DNA from: Talinum fruticosum
Taxonomy: Eukaryota; Streptophyta; Magnoliopsida; Caryophyllales; Talinaceae
Direction: 5' to 3'
NCBI GenBank assembly: GCA_021018815.1
Contig: JAITYX010000022.1
Coordinates: 1,736,001 to 1,800,000, forward strand
Length of the DNA stretch: 64,000 nt
Shown here: in pieces, positions 12,020 through 26,100 of the stretch
How the letters are laid out: every line of letters begins with the position of its first letter
How positions within the stretch are numbered: position 1 is the first letter of the stretch
Translations under genes and position numbers: made by a program
Notes under the pieces: model-generated
What the model saw: the letters and a program-made list of their open reading frames with translations, nothing else
What the model was told of the DNA's origin: nothing
Databases searched by the model: none

Positions 12020-15000
12020 CTATCCCTCGGCCTCCTTCCTTTTCCTGCTAGTTCTCCGGCTCTGCTTTGATTTTTCCGACGAACCCATATTTGATGGTGA
12101 CTGATGGTCTTCTTCACCACTGATTTTCAAACTGCTAGTTCGATTTAGATCAGATCGGGTTTTCTCGTATAGAATGGCATTATCCAAAGCATATATGCGC
12201 AAGGCAAGTGAGGACAATGTGGAGGTTTTGATGGCTGCAGATAGAGATGACCAATACCACCATTCATTTTTCAAGTACTCAGTCCTGATCATATCCTCAA
12301 GTACAATCGTTGCCTGGACCATCTGGAAAAGGCAAGTTTTTGGTTAGGTAGAAACGCCAAAGATCGATAACCTAATTAAGAAATTAAGCAACCAGGAACC
12401 AATGGATTGGTTTTTGGTAGACTTAATCAATCCGGGCTGGTGGGTAAAATGCATGACGATCATGTTCCGAGTTCAGGTTTGAAAGTTCTAAACCCTAACC
12501 CTAAAGTTTCGGGTTGACAACCCAACAGGCTAGAAGCGTATTTAATCAGTTTTTTCTTCCACTAGATTATAAGCATTAAAATACTTTCTTAACAAATAAA
12601 AATGACCTAATAAATAAAAAATTCTCTATTTGATTCTAAAATAGCCTCTTTTCAAGAGCCAATTTATAGAAAAAACAAATTACATAGATATCTAGACACC
12701 TAATTTATAACGGTAAAATACTTAACAATGACTACAAGTTCACAATAATGACTTCTGAGGGAGGAAGATAGGAAAAATTTTGAAAGAGATGGGAAACATA
12801 TGACTTTTGCTCTTTTGAAGTTAGGTTTGACGGTTGCTCATACTTACTGAAAGAAAAAAATATCTGAAAAGATAAATGAATAAGTTTCACATGAAAAACC
12901 ATCTAAAAAATCAGACTAACCCAAACAGATCAACCTTAACCCTAATGGGTTTGGGTTCTAAAATCTTGTCCAAGACCCTAACATTTTCGGGCGGGTTTGA
13001 GTAGGGTAAATTTTTGTCAGGTCTAGTTTTGGTGCCCAATGCATCATTGGGCCTGGAACAGTATGCAAGAGTAAAGTTTTAAATCAGTCAGAATGGTTGA
13101 ATGTATTCTAGGAGTAGAAGTTTCTTGAATCTCTTTAACAATTCAAGAAAGGTTGACATATTTGTAATAGAAGAAAAAGAGAAGTTCATGTCTAAAACTC
13201 CTGCAACAAGGACCAACATTTGAATTCTATGAATGAAAGGTGGAAATTCGGTTTAATACGGTACCATGACCTTAGGTTCAAATCTCACCTAGGGCTGTCC
13301 CTCCCTTGAAAGCCAAAAAAGGGAAGAAGTAGAAATATTAGCCGGAAAATAAAGAAATTAGCTGACCTCAAATATGGTTTCTGAAGCCTTCACAAAAGCT
13401 TGCCAGGCCCTTCTCCTTTCTGGATGAACCTTCCATTCTCTATAAGCCTCTTCAGGCAGCACAGCTTCCATGTCAAGCAGATTGATTTTAAGCTGCCTCA
13501 GAATGTGGGCAGCTCTGCCAACCAACGGCCTCAAGGAGCATTCTGGCACTGCACAATGGGGAGCTAACACTACAGACAACACAAAATTACTTCAATTAGA
13601 AAGGTTCTCTCTCTTTCATCATCAGGATTTAGCGCTATCTGAACAGTTTCTAAATTCTCACCCTGTTTCCTTGCCGGAACTCTTCGAGGGCATACATCAG
13701 GCATACTATTGACACGACCTTTACCAGGGATCTGATCACTATGCCCTACATCCTTCTCAGGGACCTTTGGTTGATCAACAGCAACAACCATATCTTCTCC
13801 GGGAAGGACTGTCAATGTTGGATCACTCAAATAAGGAGACACAGAGGGGATAAATGAGGGTGTCCCTTCAGATCCAATTAATCCTATCCCACGAACCAAC
13901 TCTTTGATAGAATCATTTGTGACAAACTTTGTACTAATTTCATCAAACTTATAAGGGCACATCAACTCCTCATTTTGAACTTGCTGCTGGGTTCTAGATC
14001 TTCGAGCACCCAGGCTCCATGAAGGTTCATCACTTGGCTTTCTTTTCCCAAAGAGAGACGGATTAGGTTTGCAATTACCATCACTATGTTTTTCGAGTTC
14101 TTCAGCAGTAAAAAAGTTCTATGACAAGAGAGGCAGTGGTGTCTAGCAAGCCAGATGGGTTCAAGGCATTTACATCTATACAGTTTTTCATCATTGATAA
14201 CCTTTGATTGCTTTCCCGTTTCTTCAAATGGTCCTCTGTATCTGCCCGAAAGAACGGTCCATATTTATGCTCGAGCAAAGTAGATGCTTTTGTGGTGAGA
14301 TTGGGCACATCAGTTTGCTCTGTTGACTTTGATACGCCCTGTGAGTCTTGATCCTGTTTTCCAGTCAAGTCATGAAATCTCAGCCTTTGCCAGTGCACAA
14401 TAGCGTCTTTCAGTTCTCTTTCTTTTGGGTAAGTGTCTTTCAAAGATTTAACAAGTTCTCTAATTTCAGTATCAGATTCATAAACAATCCATGGAGAGCA
14501 ACTAGGAGTCATACCATCTTGCCCATACACAAACGGACAAGGAACATTTGAACCTCGTGAACTCAAATAAGCATCTGATGCACAAGGGGCAGGATTTTCA
14601 CAAAACGAACCATTGCTCACTATGCTTGCATTAACCGTCCCTTGGGTTTTGGGTTTTGATGTCATACTACCATCAACAATTACCCAAGGATGTGCAGCTG
14701 GCTGGGCTGAGACCCAATATAATCGACAAGAAGAATCACTACCTAGAAATTCCATGCGCACAGAAGACTTCAGAAGCTGCAACTCTATACTTGCAATTGA
14801 CTGCTGAAGAGAAGATAGATCCTTCTGGACTGAAATTAAATCAAGTTTGCAGGCTTGCAACTCATTTGAAGTTGATGAAGATACAAACCCTCCTTGCAAG
14901 TCTTCAGATTTGGACACAGCTCCCTGCAAAGAAGATTCACCATCCATGCCACTAGTTCCGCATGACATAGGGTTAGACACGGAAGATTCAAGCAATGAAG

Positions 15001-17095
15001 AAGATTTATGGCGTTTAGATGACCGCTCACAAATATCATGATTCTGAGCAGCGGTATCGTCATTCACACCCTCAATATCTTCCACTTTCTGATCAGATTC
15101 GACATGCTGCTTAAATTCACTGCTACAGGAAGCATCCTTCTCCACGTGTTTCACATTTTGGCACCCATTCTTATTACTGGAATCCACAGCATCTACAACA
15201 CACTTTGCTTTAGGCACAGTTTCTGGGGCAATCTGGGGGCATTTGTCACTTACAGCAGGCTGGGTTCCTGTGCATATATTGTGGTTAGCCTCAGTACCTG
15301 TACCATCCTCCACAATCGATTCTCCTGCCATATTTGAGATATCCAGACCAAGTTTAGCGGCTTTAGTAGCCAGTAAATCTTCCCGTAGCTTGAGATTTTT
15401 CCACTCTGAATGTAACAACCGTAGTTTCTGCTGAAGATCAGCACACGTTTCAAAACATTGCTCTAGGTGCTGACGGATTAAAATAGAGTTCAGCACCTCA
15501 TCACACATAAACTTGAGGAGCAAGATTCTCTGCAACAAAAACAATAAGGACGTTATAAGTATATAGTAGCAATTTTTCATATTTCAAAGGAAAGGAAATC
15601 TTCCATAAAAGTGCAAAGCATATATTCTTGCATAGTAACTGATAATGTAGCCACTTCATTATTAAACTGTCTTCATACAAAAGAAGAAAAAAGGACACCA
15701 GCTATAGGCACCAAACTTGAAATGTTGCTTGTACTGTCTGACCAATCGGATGCTCTATGGCTTTTTCTTAAAGAACTACCTTTTTCCTTCATAATAAGCA
15801 GCATCAAGGAGGATACAAACACTATGCTGACCAGTACTAGGGACTTTTTCTAGAGGAGTACTCTACGCCCCAACACATGGGAGCATGTAGATATTCACGT
15901 AGACCTATCAGGAAGATAGTTCAAACACCAAGAAAGAGAAGCTGATAACACTATCATAGTTAAGAATTTTAGAGGATAAGATAAAAAAAGGTTCATAAGA
16001 GCTCAGAGGAACAAAAAGCTCCAATACTTCTGACACTGACATAGACAATGCTCAATTCGTAGAAAATTGTTTCTTTTTATTTCGCATCACAGCATGATGA
16101 TTTTCTACTGCCCCTTTTGTTGTTAACTACAGGTTGCAAAGTAATTACGTAGTTGATAATGATGATCAATTCAGCAAGAGGCTACGCAATGGAAAAGTAC
16201 AAGCACAAATTGGAAAAAAAAGTCAGAAGCTCAAGCTATGACAAAAAGAGTATGACAGTAAAAAGACACGGACAGTCTGAGCAAACCTCATCTACACTAA
16301 ACTCCCAGTAGTCCTTCCTTTCCATTACAGATGCTAATCTGCCAAGTTCCTCCAAGTAATTACGAATTCCCTCTCCATGATATTTTCTTCGATGTCGTTG
16401 GCCAATGAATTGAGCACCTTTTGCAGTACCATCCAACATATTTACCCCAGAAACACAAGAAGGACAATACCAGTTCCCGTCCGGAATTCTCGCAAGAGGT
16501 GGATTCAAACAGTAGGTATGATATTCTGCATCACAAGCATCACACAAAAGAACACTATCATCATCTTTATCAATGCCACAAACTTTGCAGACACCCTCAT
16601 CCCATGGAGCTTTAGGGATCTCGCTAGTAGAGGCAACGATATCTCCAATCTCCTTCTTTGCTTCAGTACTTATCTGCTCCATCTTAGAATACTCCACAAG
16701 TTTCCGAACAAGGGTAACAACCTGCATTAAATAACCAAAATCACAGACAAATATAAATTCAAAATGTCACTCGCTGAATATTCAGACCTGAATAACAAAT
16801 TAGACATAATTATAAACATCTGAAAGGCCAATAAGTGTTACGCATACCTCCTCCTCATACAATGACTCAAAATTCTGGGACAACGTATCGGCCAACTGAA
16901 CCACATCAGGCTGTTCAGTGTGAGCAATGCGTATGTTTTTCCACAACTGCCACATGAGTAAATACCGTCAGCAAGTAATAAAACCACTAGTTTTTGCTCA
17001 CTAAACCTGCTTGGCACATGAACACTCTAAGTAAAAGTTCTGAAAAGTATATCAGATAGAACGAAGAACACGTAGTTATACATACATACATACAG

Positions 17096-17140
<45 letters not shown>

Positions 17141-20100
17141 ACACAAACAAACAAAGCTAGAACTTGCCACTCGGCAAATTTTTAGAGGTTTGGACCTTCC
17201 CTAATTTAATTGCAAACCTGTACCCTAAGCCTAATAAATTATTTTTTAGTTAAAAAATAAATAAAAAAGGATTTCTTCCGGCATCAGTTTTGATAAAAAA
17301 TATAAATATTGGACAGTAGAGATATTAGATATGATGATGACAGTTGCAGATCCTATGTACTATACATAGGCAATTATTAAAAAATGATGAAAACTTCTAA
17401 TTTTTATTATTTCCAATTCACTCAACTATTTTCCAGTGCATTGCAAGGGGGTAGACATACTAATTAAGACATCGTAAGAGCACACGAGGCATTCAAAACC
17501 AATTTTTTCACTTTGAGATGCTATGATATTCAGATGCATCTAAACTTACTGTTACTTAAGGTATTGGCTACACAATTAATACAAGCAACTAAAAACTAAA
17601 AACCACACAACATTATTTTCCACCCCCAAAGAAAAACATTTTGGATTCAACACCCTACCCAACCACCCCAAACAGAAAGAAAGAGAGACAGAGACAGAGA
17701 CCTCAACTGAAGTACCAATTTAACAATCACGTCCCAATCTTCTTCCTTTTTGTCATTCTTTTTCCTCTCTTTTAAGCTTATTTAGAAGCAATACTGCCTC
17801 CATTCAATTAAATTAGTTATTGGTTTCTTTTTTCTTCGACAGAAACATAGCTTAATGAATTGGTTCATAAATAGTTGACTTTTTATACTAATAATAGCAA
17901 AAAGCATTTTCTTGGAACTTCCTTTCAGAAGGAAAAAGACCGAAACTTGATGTGGTAAAAGGAGTAAAGATAATACTAGGACACCAAGGGAGTCCCACCA
18001 ACAACGTGAATTATTTCAAGAGACAACTCCTGCATGCAATTCCAAACTTTCTTCTCTCGAGCAAATGCTTGGAAAAAGGAACCTCAGCTTATCATAATCC
18101 TAGTCAACGCATGATGGAGGACAATTGATAACAGCTAGGGTCCCTTGTTTGGACCATCTCCCCTCCCCCCCAAAACAAAAAAAAAACAGCAAAATTCAGC
18201 AGCCCTTTTCATGTTCTCCTTTTAATTTTCTCCAACTTTCAGAAATTAATATGGCAAAGCGATAGCCATAATCACTTCCCCACTAAGGCAATGCTTGTAG
18301 ACATAATAAAAATGAATGACATGATTCCTGCAGCAAAAGAAAAAGAATGGGCAGAGGAGTCTTTGAGGCTACATCACTCCCTGTACATTTTTCCCAGAGT
18401 TTAGGGCACCTTCAAAACCCATATTTGATCATTAACTCAATCTCCTCCCCCGCCCCCAAAAAACAAATAATGACCAAAATGTTACTATTGTCAAAGAAAC
18501 CCTAAAGTAGAAGGCTATTTCATATCCTTTAAATGAAGGACCATTTCATACATACACCACATAGCATTGCTATGAAGGGTAAAGGAAGTTCAAAATTCAA
18601 AGATTCAAGATTATCCCCACCTACTGCACCCACTGCGAAAAAAAGGGAAAGAAAAAAGAGACAGGGGAAAGGAGACAACAGTCCAGACCTGAGTTTACTC
18701 AAACACAATCTGGTATCAGCTTAATTGCCAAAAAATCAATCATAAAAAGGTACCAGACAACTATGTTGTTACAAAGCTAAATTAGCAAATATTTAATATC
18801 AAGCTACATCAATTATGTGTTAATGGATGACAAGACAACTAGAGACTAATTAAGAAAGGATAATCAGACAGTGATGAAGCATCAATATAGTATTGTTGCT
18901 GATACACAACAGCAATAGTATTGCCAACAGGATTTATACTCAATTCATATAAGATAATGTGACACGTGTCTATCAAAGTCCACAATTTTGGAATACATGC
19001 CAAATACCCTAACGTGCACATGATAGCACTCAAAGTCCTAAAATTATCTTCTTATACCTCTCCTCACCACAAGAAACTTGTGAGATAATTAAAAAGAACA
19101 TCGTTATTGTAATACATCCTTTTATCTTTCTTAGAAGCAGAAACTGTTCTTTATTCAATGACTTGGGAGGCATGAAGGATGAAGGCTAGAAGCATGATAC
19201 CTGTACAGGGCAAGGGACCATTTAAAAATCCCGTACATCACATGACATGCGCAAAGAAAAAGACATGAATGAGAATTATTTAAAAATACTAACAATAATA
19301 AAAGTAATAGACAATTACCTCCCGAACATCCTCAAGGAAGGCTTCATGTGATCCTCCATATGCTCCAACAGCCAATCTCAAATCAATTGTTCTAAAGTCA
19401 AGAGGACGAGACACCATTGCAGGGGATCCAAGAAGCCCCTCATCATCATTCTCAGAAGAATTCATCAAATTTCTCCCAAGTAAATTACAGAAAACTTTCT
19501 CTTCGTCAGCAGAGGCAGCACGGCGTAAAAGAATTCGGCATTGCCTCATAATTATGTCAGATATAGATACAACAGTCTTCCTTTTCCTTTCCTTGCGGGT
19601 TTTCTGTTGTGACCCTTCACTTACAACATCTGACAGCACTGACAGGACAGCTTTCTGCATCAATCAGCAAGAAACGAACATATTACAGAGAAAGCAAAGC
19701 AACATACTAACAACAGTTCACAAGAAAATGTCCCTTAATGTTTCTCAAACAGCAAGCCTAATAGCAGGCATATTTTTGCCATCAAATAAGTACGACCACT
19801 AAATTTAAGTTCATAGTCACTGAATAAGAGAAACACAATCAAGAAGGCAAGCTGGATGCCCTGAGCTATCGTATGGTAAATTACGGTTTCATTTTCCTTT
19901 AACTGCGTGAAAAGACCTGATGACACCATAATAAATGTGGACATCAGAAACATTATGAAAAAACAGTGGCTTGTTTGTTCATTCAGCCCATCTACCCTAG
20001 CCCCTTTTATTTCACTACCATGTCATACCTCACCCTTTTTCAGGTACGCACGTACCCTTTCCAGATGCCAGTCTTCCCATGCTTCATTTAAATTTTCAAT

Positions 20101-23100
20101 GGCTTTAATTGCTTAGAAGTTTCCTAATAAAAAAATGAGAATGTTCTACTGACTCTTCCAAAATAGCCTCCCTGCTAGCTAGATTTAAAGCGGCACTTAT
20201 CTTGATTTCCTTAAACCCAGTTCAGACTGCAAGTTGGGCACATCGTTGCTTTTCTCACAATGGCAGCACTTGGACAGCAAGCAAATAAGCAACTATCATA
20301 TTTCAATTGCACGACAAAAGATACTTGGAAAAATGCTTCATTTGAATTTGCTTCCAAGTAGTGTACATGCTTGTTGGCATTTCTGTGTGTATCAGTGTCC
20401 CTATTTTGTGGTTGTGTGCATGTGCTACTTCAAGTTTGTTTCTCCAACTGTCCAATCGCAGCAGACCATAACTTCAAAACTTGGAAATCAGGAACACATG
20501 CAACTACATCAGATCATCAAGTAGTACAGACTCTAACACAAAATCAAGTAACAGATATCTCGTCCTCACCCATAAGTCAGAACATTTCAAACAATGAGAA
20601 CAAAGAAACCAACAGAAGCCTTTGTGCCTTTATGCCTGTCTCCTAGAAACGACAATGAAAGCTAAGACAAGTCACTACCTTGGTAGGCCCAGAAGCATTT
20701 CCCTTGTAAACCTCCTTGCTGATAGAATGCTCCAGTATCTTCCTCGCCCAATCTGGTGGATCCTTCTCCAGAGCTTCATACACACACTTTCGGATTCTCG
20801 TCCCTACATTAGTAGGCAGCTTCCTCACAGGTTCTAGTGCCTGAGCCCATTCTGGAATGTCACCATTATTCGGTGTTGCGCTTCCAGAAGCACCAACAGG
20901 CTCAGGATCATCATCCTCTATCATCAGAATGTCATTTTCACTACTTGGAGCTCCATAAATCCGTTTAGTTGCCTCTGCAAGCAACTGATAATTGAATACA
21001 TTAGTAATGGTAAGCTTACTGTAAAAAATAGAGAAGTATGCCATCTTCAAGGACTTACGCGCAACACTCCACAAATTGCCTTTTGAAATTGTGTTTGGGG
21101 GGGAGGGGGTACCAGTGTACAACTCTCATGAAAGAGACGAAAATTCAGGGATACATGATCAACACATTATACGAAAGAAAGAGAAAGATCTTATGAATGC
21201 ATTACATGAAAGACGAAAATTCCAAAAATAAGCACAGCAGGCCAACCATATTGATCCACGGTATTTAAAATGAACAACTTCGACTCCATGAAGAAAAGCG
21301 CCAAACTGTACCTAAGAAGGTGTGGTTCTACAAATAGTCCAGTATTTCATTCTTATAATATCTCAAATTTATAAGGCAACATTTGCTATAAATTCAATCT
21401 CCAATCTCTCGAGAACCATCTCAGCAAACACTGATAGATCCAACCATGAGATTTAATAGGAGTATCAACTTTGACAAATTCATTATCATTGACCTTAGGC
21501 TATATATGATTTCGCTTCATAATATGAGTTAGAACACTTATAGAACCCAGCCTGAACCTACAGGAATTGCAGCTTTGTTATTTTATCATATCAAAAAACC
21601 TTCGACCAGAAAATTTCCCAGTGAACAGAAATTCAGTTACTTAGCCTTCTTAAATTTTAGGGACCTACAGGAAACTTGAGAGCAAAAACCTTTCGCGAAA
21701 TCTGAAAAATTTCCCACAAAAACCAGGGCATCAAGGGCCAAAGCTGTACAGCTTAGTCACACAATTGGGCAACATAGCAACTACAAATCAGCACATTGTA
21801 GTTCATCTCAAAGAGGTAAGTAAAATAATTCCATATATATGCCCATCAGAATCGATCATGGCAGGCTGGGAGTAGCACAGTCAAGATGACCCTCAAAATT
21901 ACAAACTTCGAACAGGTTCGGACCACTATATCAGTTCCAGATAGCCAAACAATGCAACTTTGTAGCTCATTAAATCACTGGAAATAGCATAGCCTGTTCA
22001 AATTACACACAATTCTATACTAGACATAGCTTCATAATTGCATTCTCGTCATCAGTCAAAAGAAGAAATAGAGGACGGTGACAGAGAAGGTTCAAATTTC
22101 TAATCAAAATAGTAGGAAAGTTCCATGTTCGAAATTGTAAATCCTCTGCATTAACGCTTTAGTATTATTTGTTCAATTCTTATATGATAGCATATATTTG
22201 GATATTATTTAATGCATCCCACAATAGCATTACATCAAAATGGTCTAAAATGTGTTTGATACAACTCCAAATTATGAATCCCACAAAATATTCAAAAATA
22301 GTGGCAGACATTGTACAAAAAACTCAAGCAGTAAAGGAGTATTTAGTCCATCGTAAGATCTACTGCCAAAAAAAAAAAAAAACAAAGCAGTATGTGATAA
22401 ATAGAATTACAGCAATCATAAGATTACTAGTTTATTTCACTGAATGAAAACAATGAAGGCTTAGGATAAAGTAAATTAGTACTTTTCAAAGAACTTCAGA
22501 AATAACTGAATTGAATTTTGTACTTTTATTCACCATATGAAACAAAGGTAGCTTAAAAAATTTAGCATAAGAGTTGGCTTTTGTATAAGTTGAATAATGT
22601 CCTATGAATAGATTACTCATCACTTTGTAATAAACATCATCAATCATCATAAAAAACATACTATCAAATAAGAACCCGCTGCTAAACCAATACAGCCAAC
22701 ATACACATTCACTGCGCCAGATAAGGCACCATGAACAGGCACCAGCTAGAACCCTTCAAATCTAGCACTCTCTCCATCAGAAAAACAAGTGCAAAATCCA
22801 GCCTTACCTTCAAAACACATGTGTCAGAAAACCTCAATCAATCACCAGAAATTATGGCTAACTAAACCCCATTTCGTCAATAAAACTCAATAATCTAAGG
22901 AATGAAAGATACTAACGCTATAATCTGACTAAAGCCATGCCTTATCCAAAAAAAAATTCCCACCAAAGCAACAATTTACCATTGCCATAGTCAAATCTAA
23001 GGAACCTATATACAAGAATATGGTCTACCCATTTCAAGATGCATGCTTGTCTCCATAACAATTCCAAAGTACATCAAATGGAAGCTAGTTCGACCTAATG

Positions 23101-26100
23101 TGAAACAAGGACCATATATTTCATGGTTGAAAATGTGATTTCAGCTACTTTAACGACGTTCCGTATATGCAATCATCTCATCAATAGCCCTTTTGCTCTT
23201 CTTCATCCAAAACCCCTTCTTTTTCTTCGATGTACATCCAAAACTCCATTTTATGGAAAAGCTCACATTTGCTATAGCACTATTTACAACAACCCCTCGT
23301 ACTCCTCTTTCAAGTTTAACTTTGAGGGGGAAGAGAGAGAAAGTACATGGAAGATAAATAGTACACAACAGGACCAAATATCATCACTAGTTATCTACAT
23401 AAATAGGGTGTCAAAATATCAACCATGCTCTGAAGCCTATAAAAAGCTATTAGGAAGAGTTTTCCATGAACCAAATGACAGCATGCAAAAGATGAAATCT
23501 TATATATCATTGGATAAAAAGATTTTCGTGAGAACCATAAGGTCATCAATAATAACCCTAGATAACCATATATGACTACATCAAACAAAACCATGGTGGC
23601 AATAACCAAATATAAAAGGCAAGCAAAGATTCTTGGTTTTAGCTATGATTACAAAGATCACACCATACTCCCACGATTCATGTTCCACGGACAAGAAAAC
23701 GAAAAGAGAATATTAGAATAAATTTTGCATTTAGAACCAATCCACATCCTACAGTAACCAATCAAGGAGGCTATCCCAGTAATTACGCATTTAGCATCTT
23801 CATTCAAATGTACTTGCTTTTCACTGTTTAGTAATTTGATAGGACATATTATGATATCACTAACAAGATATTGATTCACTTAGTATTCAATATATCATCA
23901 TTGTATAGAATTAGATCACTTTTGAAAAAATTTAAAATCAAATTATTACTAAATATTTTATACAAGGAAAATTTTACATATTGACAAATTAGTTAAAAGA
24001 GTGGAGGCATTAAAAACATTCCACAAGCCGAGTAAATAGAGCTCCCAAAACATTGAAGGATATGTATTGCACTCCTTAGAGATTTTAAGAACAGTGCATC
24101 AACAACAATAGTGTGACAGCTTCTATTTCTTGAGGCAATGTTCAAGAAGCAATTGATAAGTTCCACGCAGGCCACAAGCAAGTTGATCCAACCAATCTTA
24201 TTTGTTTTGACACCTCAAATATAGAAAGACTTGTCAAATACTGATATTCAAGAAAATGCACTGATAATAACAAAAGAACCCCCATTAAGCCCTTCTTATG
24301 GGTCGTGTTATGATAACGCAATGAGTTCTATAAGAAAGAGGGGTATCTCCTCACTTCTAGAATGTATGGAAAGTTGTTCAACTAGTATGTATGGGTTCAC
24401 CAACTTGTGAGTTGGTAGCCTCTAGTCTACAACAATGGATCTAGCAATTCCATTCAACTTCCACATATCTGCTTGTAGATTAAAGATTAAGGATTATGAT
24501 GAATATAGGAATTTATGCAACCGACTTTGGAGTTTGATAAAAGCAATATTATAGCCCACTTTTAGAAGAGTCTGGCCTATACTAAATGGAATCTTTTCGA
24601 ACAAGTTCTTAAAGACTAGAGGAGAAGTTCAAGGAATTGAGAAAGGCAGAAGGTATGTTGGCATAGGGTTTGAATGTTATCAAGAAGGAAAAGAAGACTT
24701 GTCCTCAATTATGGATAATGAACATCCCATTGCTATACAGGCACCTTAATCATTAAAATAATAAACAAATAAATAAATGAATAATGAATTCTATATGGGG
24801 ATCTCGCAAAGCCCAATACGTTTAATCATGATTTAACTATGTTTGACATTAAGCAAGAAGCTTCAATGCACAATGGGGTGGCGATTTATAATGATAAGGG
24901 AAATTGCAAGCATAAGGATGTTTCCAATGCCATGCCATCCTGTATTAACTTCTAAAGTATTGCAGCTCTTTCTTTTGAAAGTGAGGAAGCTAAGAAATCT
25001 GTCAAATCAATACTTGAATTCTCCAGAAACAATCAGGGTGGTAGACATTCCCTTTTTCTTAAGCCAACCAATTAAAGAGTCCCTTCATCAGAAAGAAGCC
25101 AAGTTTTCTTGCTCCTCCAACATAAGTTGCTTGACAGTCCACATTCTTCCAACTAGTCATTCAAAAGTAAAGATATGGTTTGAATGAGAAAAAGTTTAGT
25201 GGTAAGCACAATGTATAAATGATGGATTCAGAAGGAGAGGATTCCTTAAACAGTTAGCTATTTGTGCACTGCAACAAGGTGATGAGCCATTGCATGATGA
25301 GGAAAGAACATTGAACGGGCGCATGGGGTACACACTATTAAGAGTCGTAAAAGAGCTTGCGGACCAGGAGGAGGATTTCTATTCTTCAGCAGAAGCCTAT
25401 CCAAGGTTGACATGTATGCTGGAGATTCCTTTGAGATACAAGCAAACCATCAAGCTTTTTTCCTTTCACACAACTCATGGCAAGCACAGCGAGTTACAAC
25501 ACAAGGAAAGCATCACAACCATGGAAAAGGAACTTACCTTCATCATGGAAGTTTGGGTTGAAGTGGAAACCAACCATTTTGATTTCCAAGGAATGGCAGA
25601 GACGTCTAAGAAAATAGGTCTTAATATGGATTAAGTACATGTCTCTGCAGGTCTTAGTCCTATGCAGGTTCGTCTTTGTTTTTCTGATCTTAGTCATCGT
25701 ATTAGCATTAATATTATCCTGAGCACATAACACAGTGAGGAAGGTCTTTCTAACTGATTAACCAGGATGCTTGACCTTGTAAGCTGAAGTCCTACTTGTA
25801 CTTAACGAGAGGAGAGGGTAACAAAGGGACCAGATTGCCAATGGTAAGTTTCATGATGGCTGTCAAGATAGCATACCATGTTGAACGAGGATCAAGTATA
25901 TACGGACGTTCCTGTCAGAAAGCAAATAGAATAAAAGAAAGCTTTGGAAGTTCCAGATAAGCCTGACATTTATACACATGCAGTTGACATTTCCCCTGAC
26001 CTTGTTATGATGCTTACAAAATTGTTGAATCATGGACAACACAGACACAAAGAAAAGGAAATAGATTCCTTAAGCAATGCACAGAGAATCACATGCATAG

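Noticed and set aside
12480..12510. Telomere-like CCCTAACCCTAAA
   Set aside because: Only two units within AT-rich intron DNA; the surrounding CCCAAC/GGGTT words suggest a degenerate small element rather than an interstitial telomere.
13570..13640. A further frameshift between MBD9-like exons 9 and 10, or a 21-nt intron GTAATTTT...TGTAG
   Set aside because: A 21-nt intron is too short. The donor GTGAGA at 13661 with the same acceptor gives a 92-nt intron in the right phase and restores QVLAPHC, so no error is needed.
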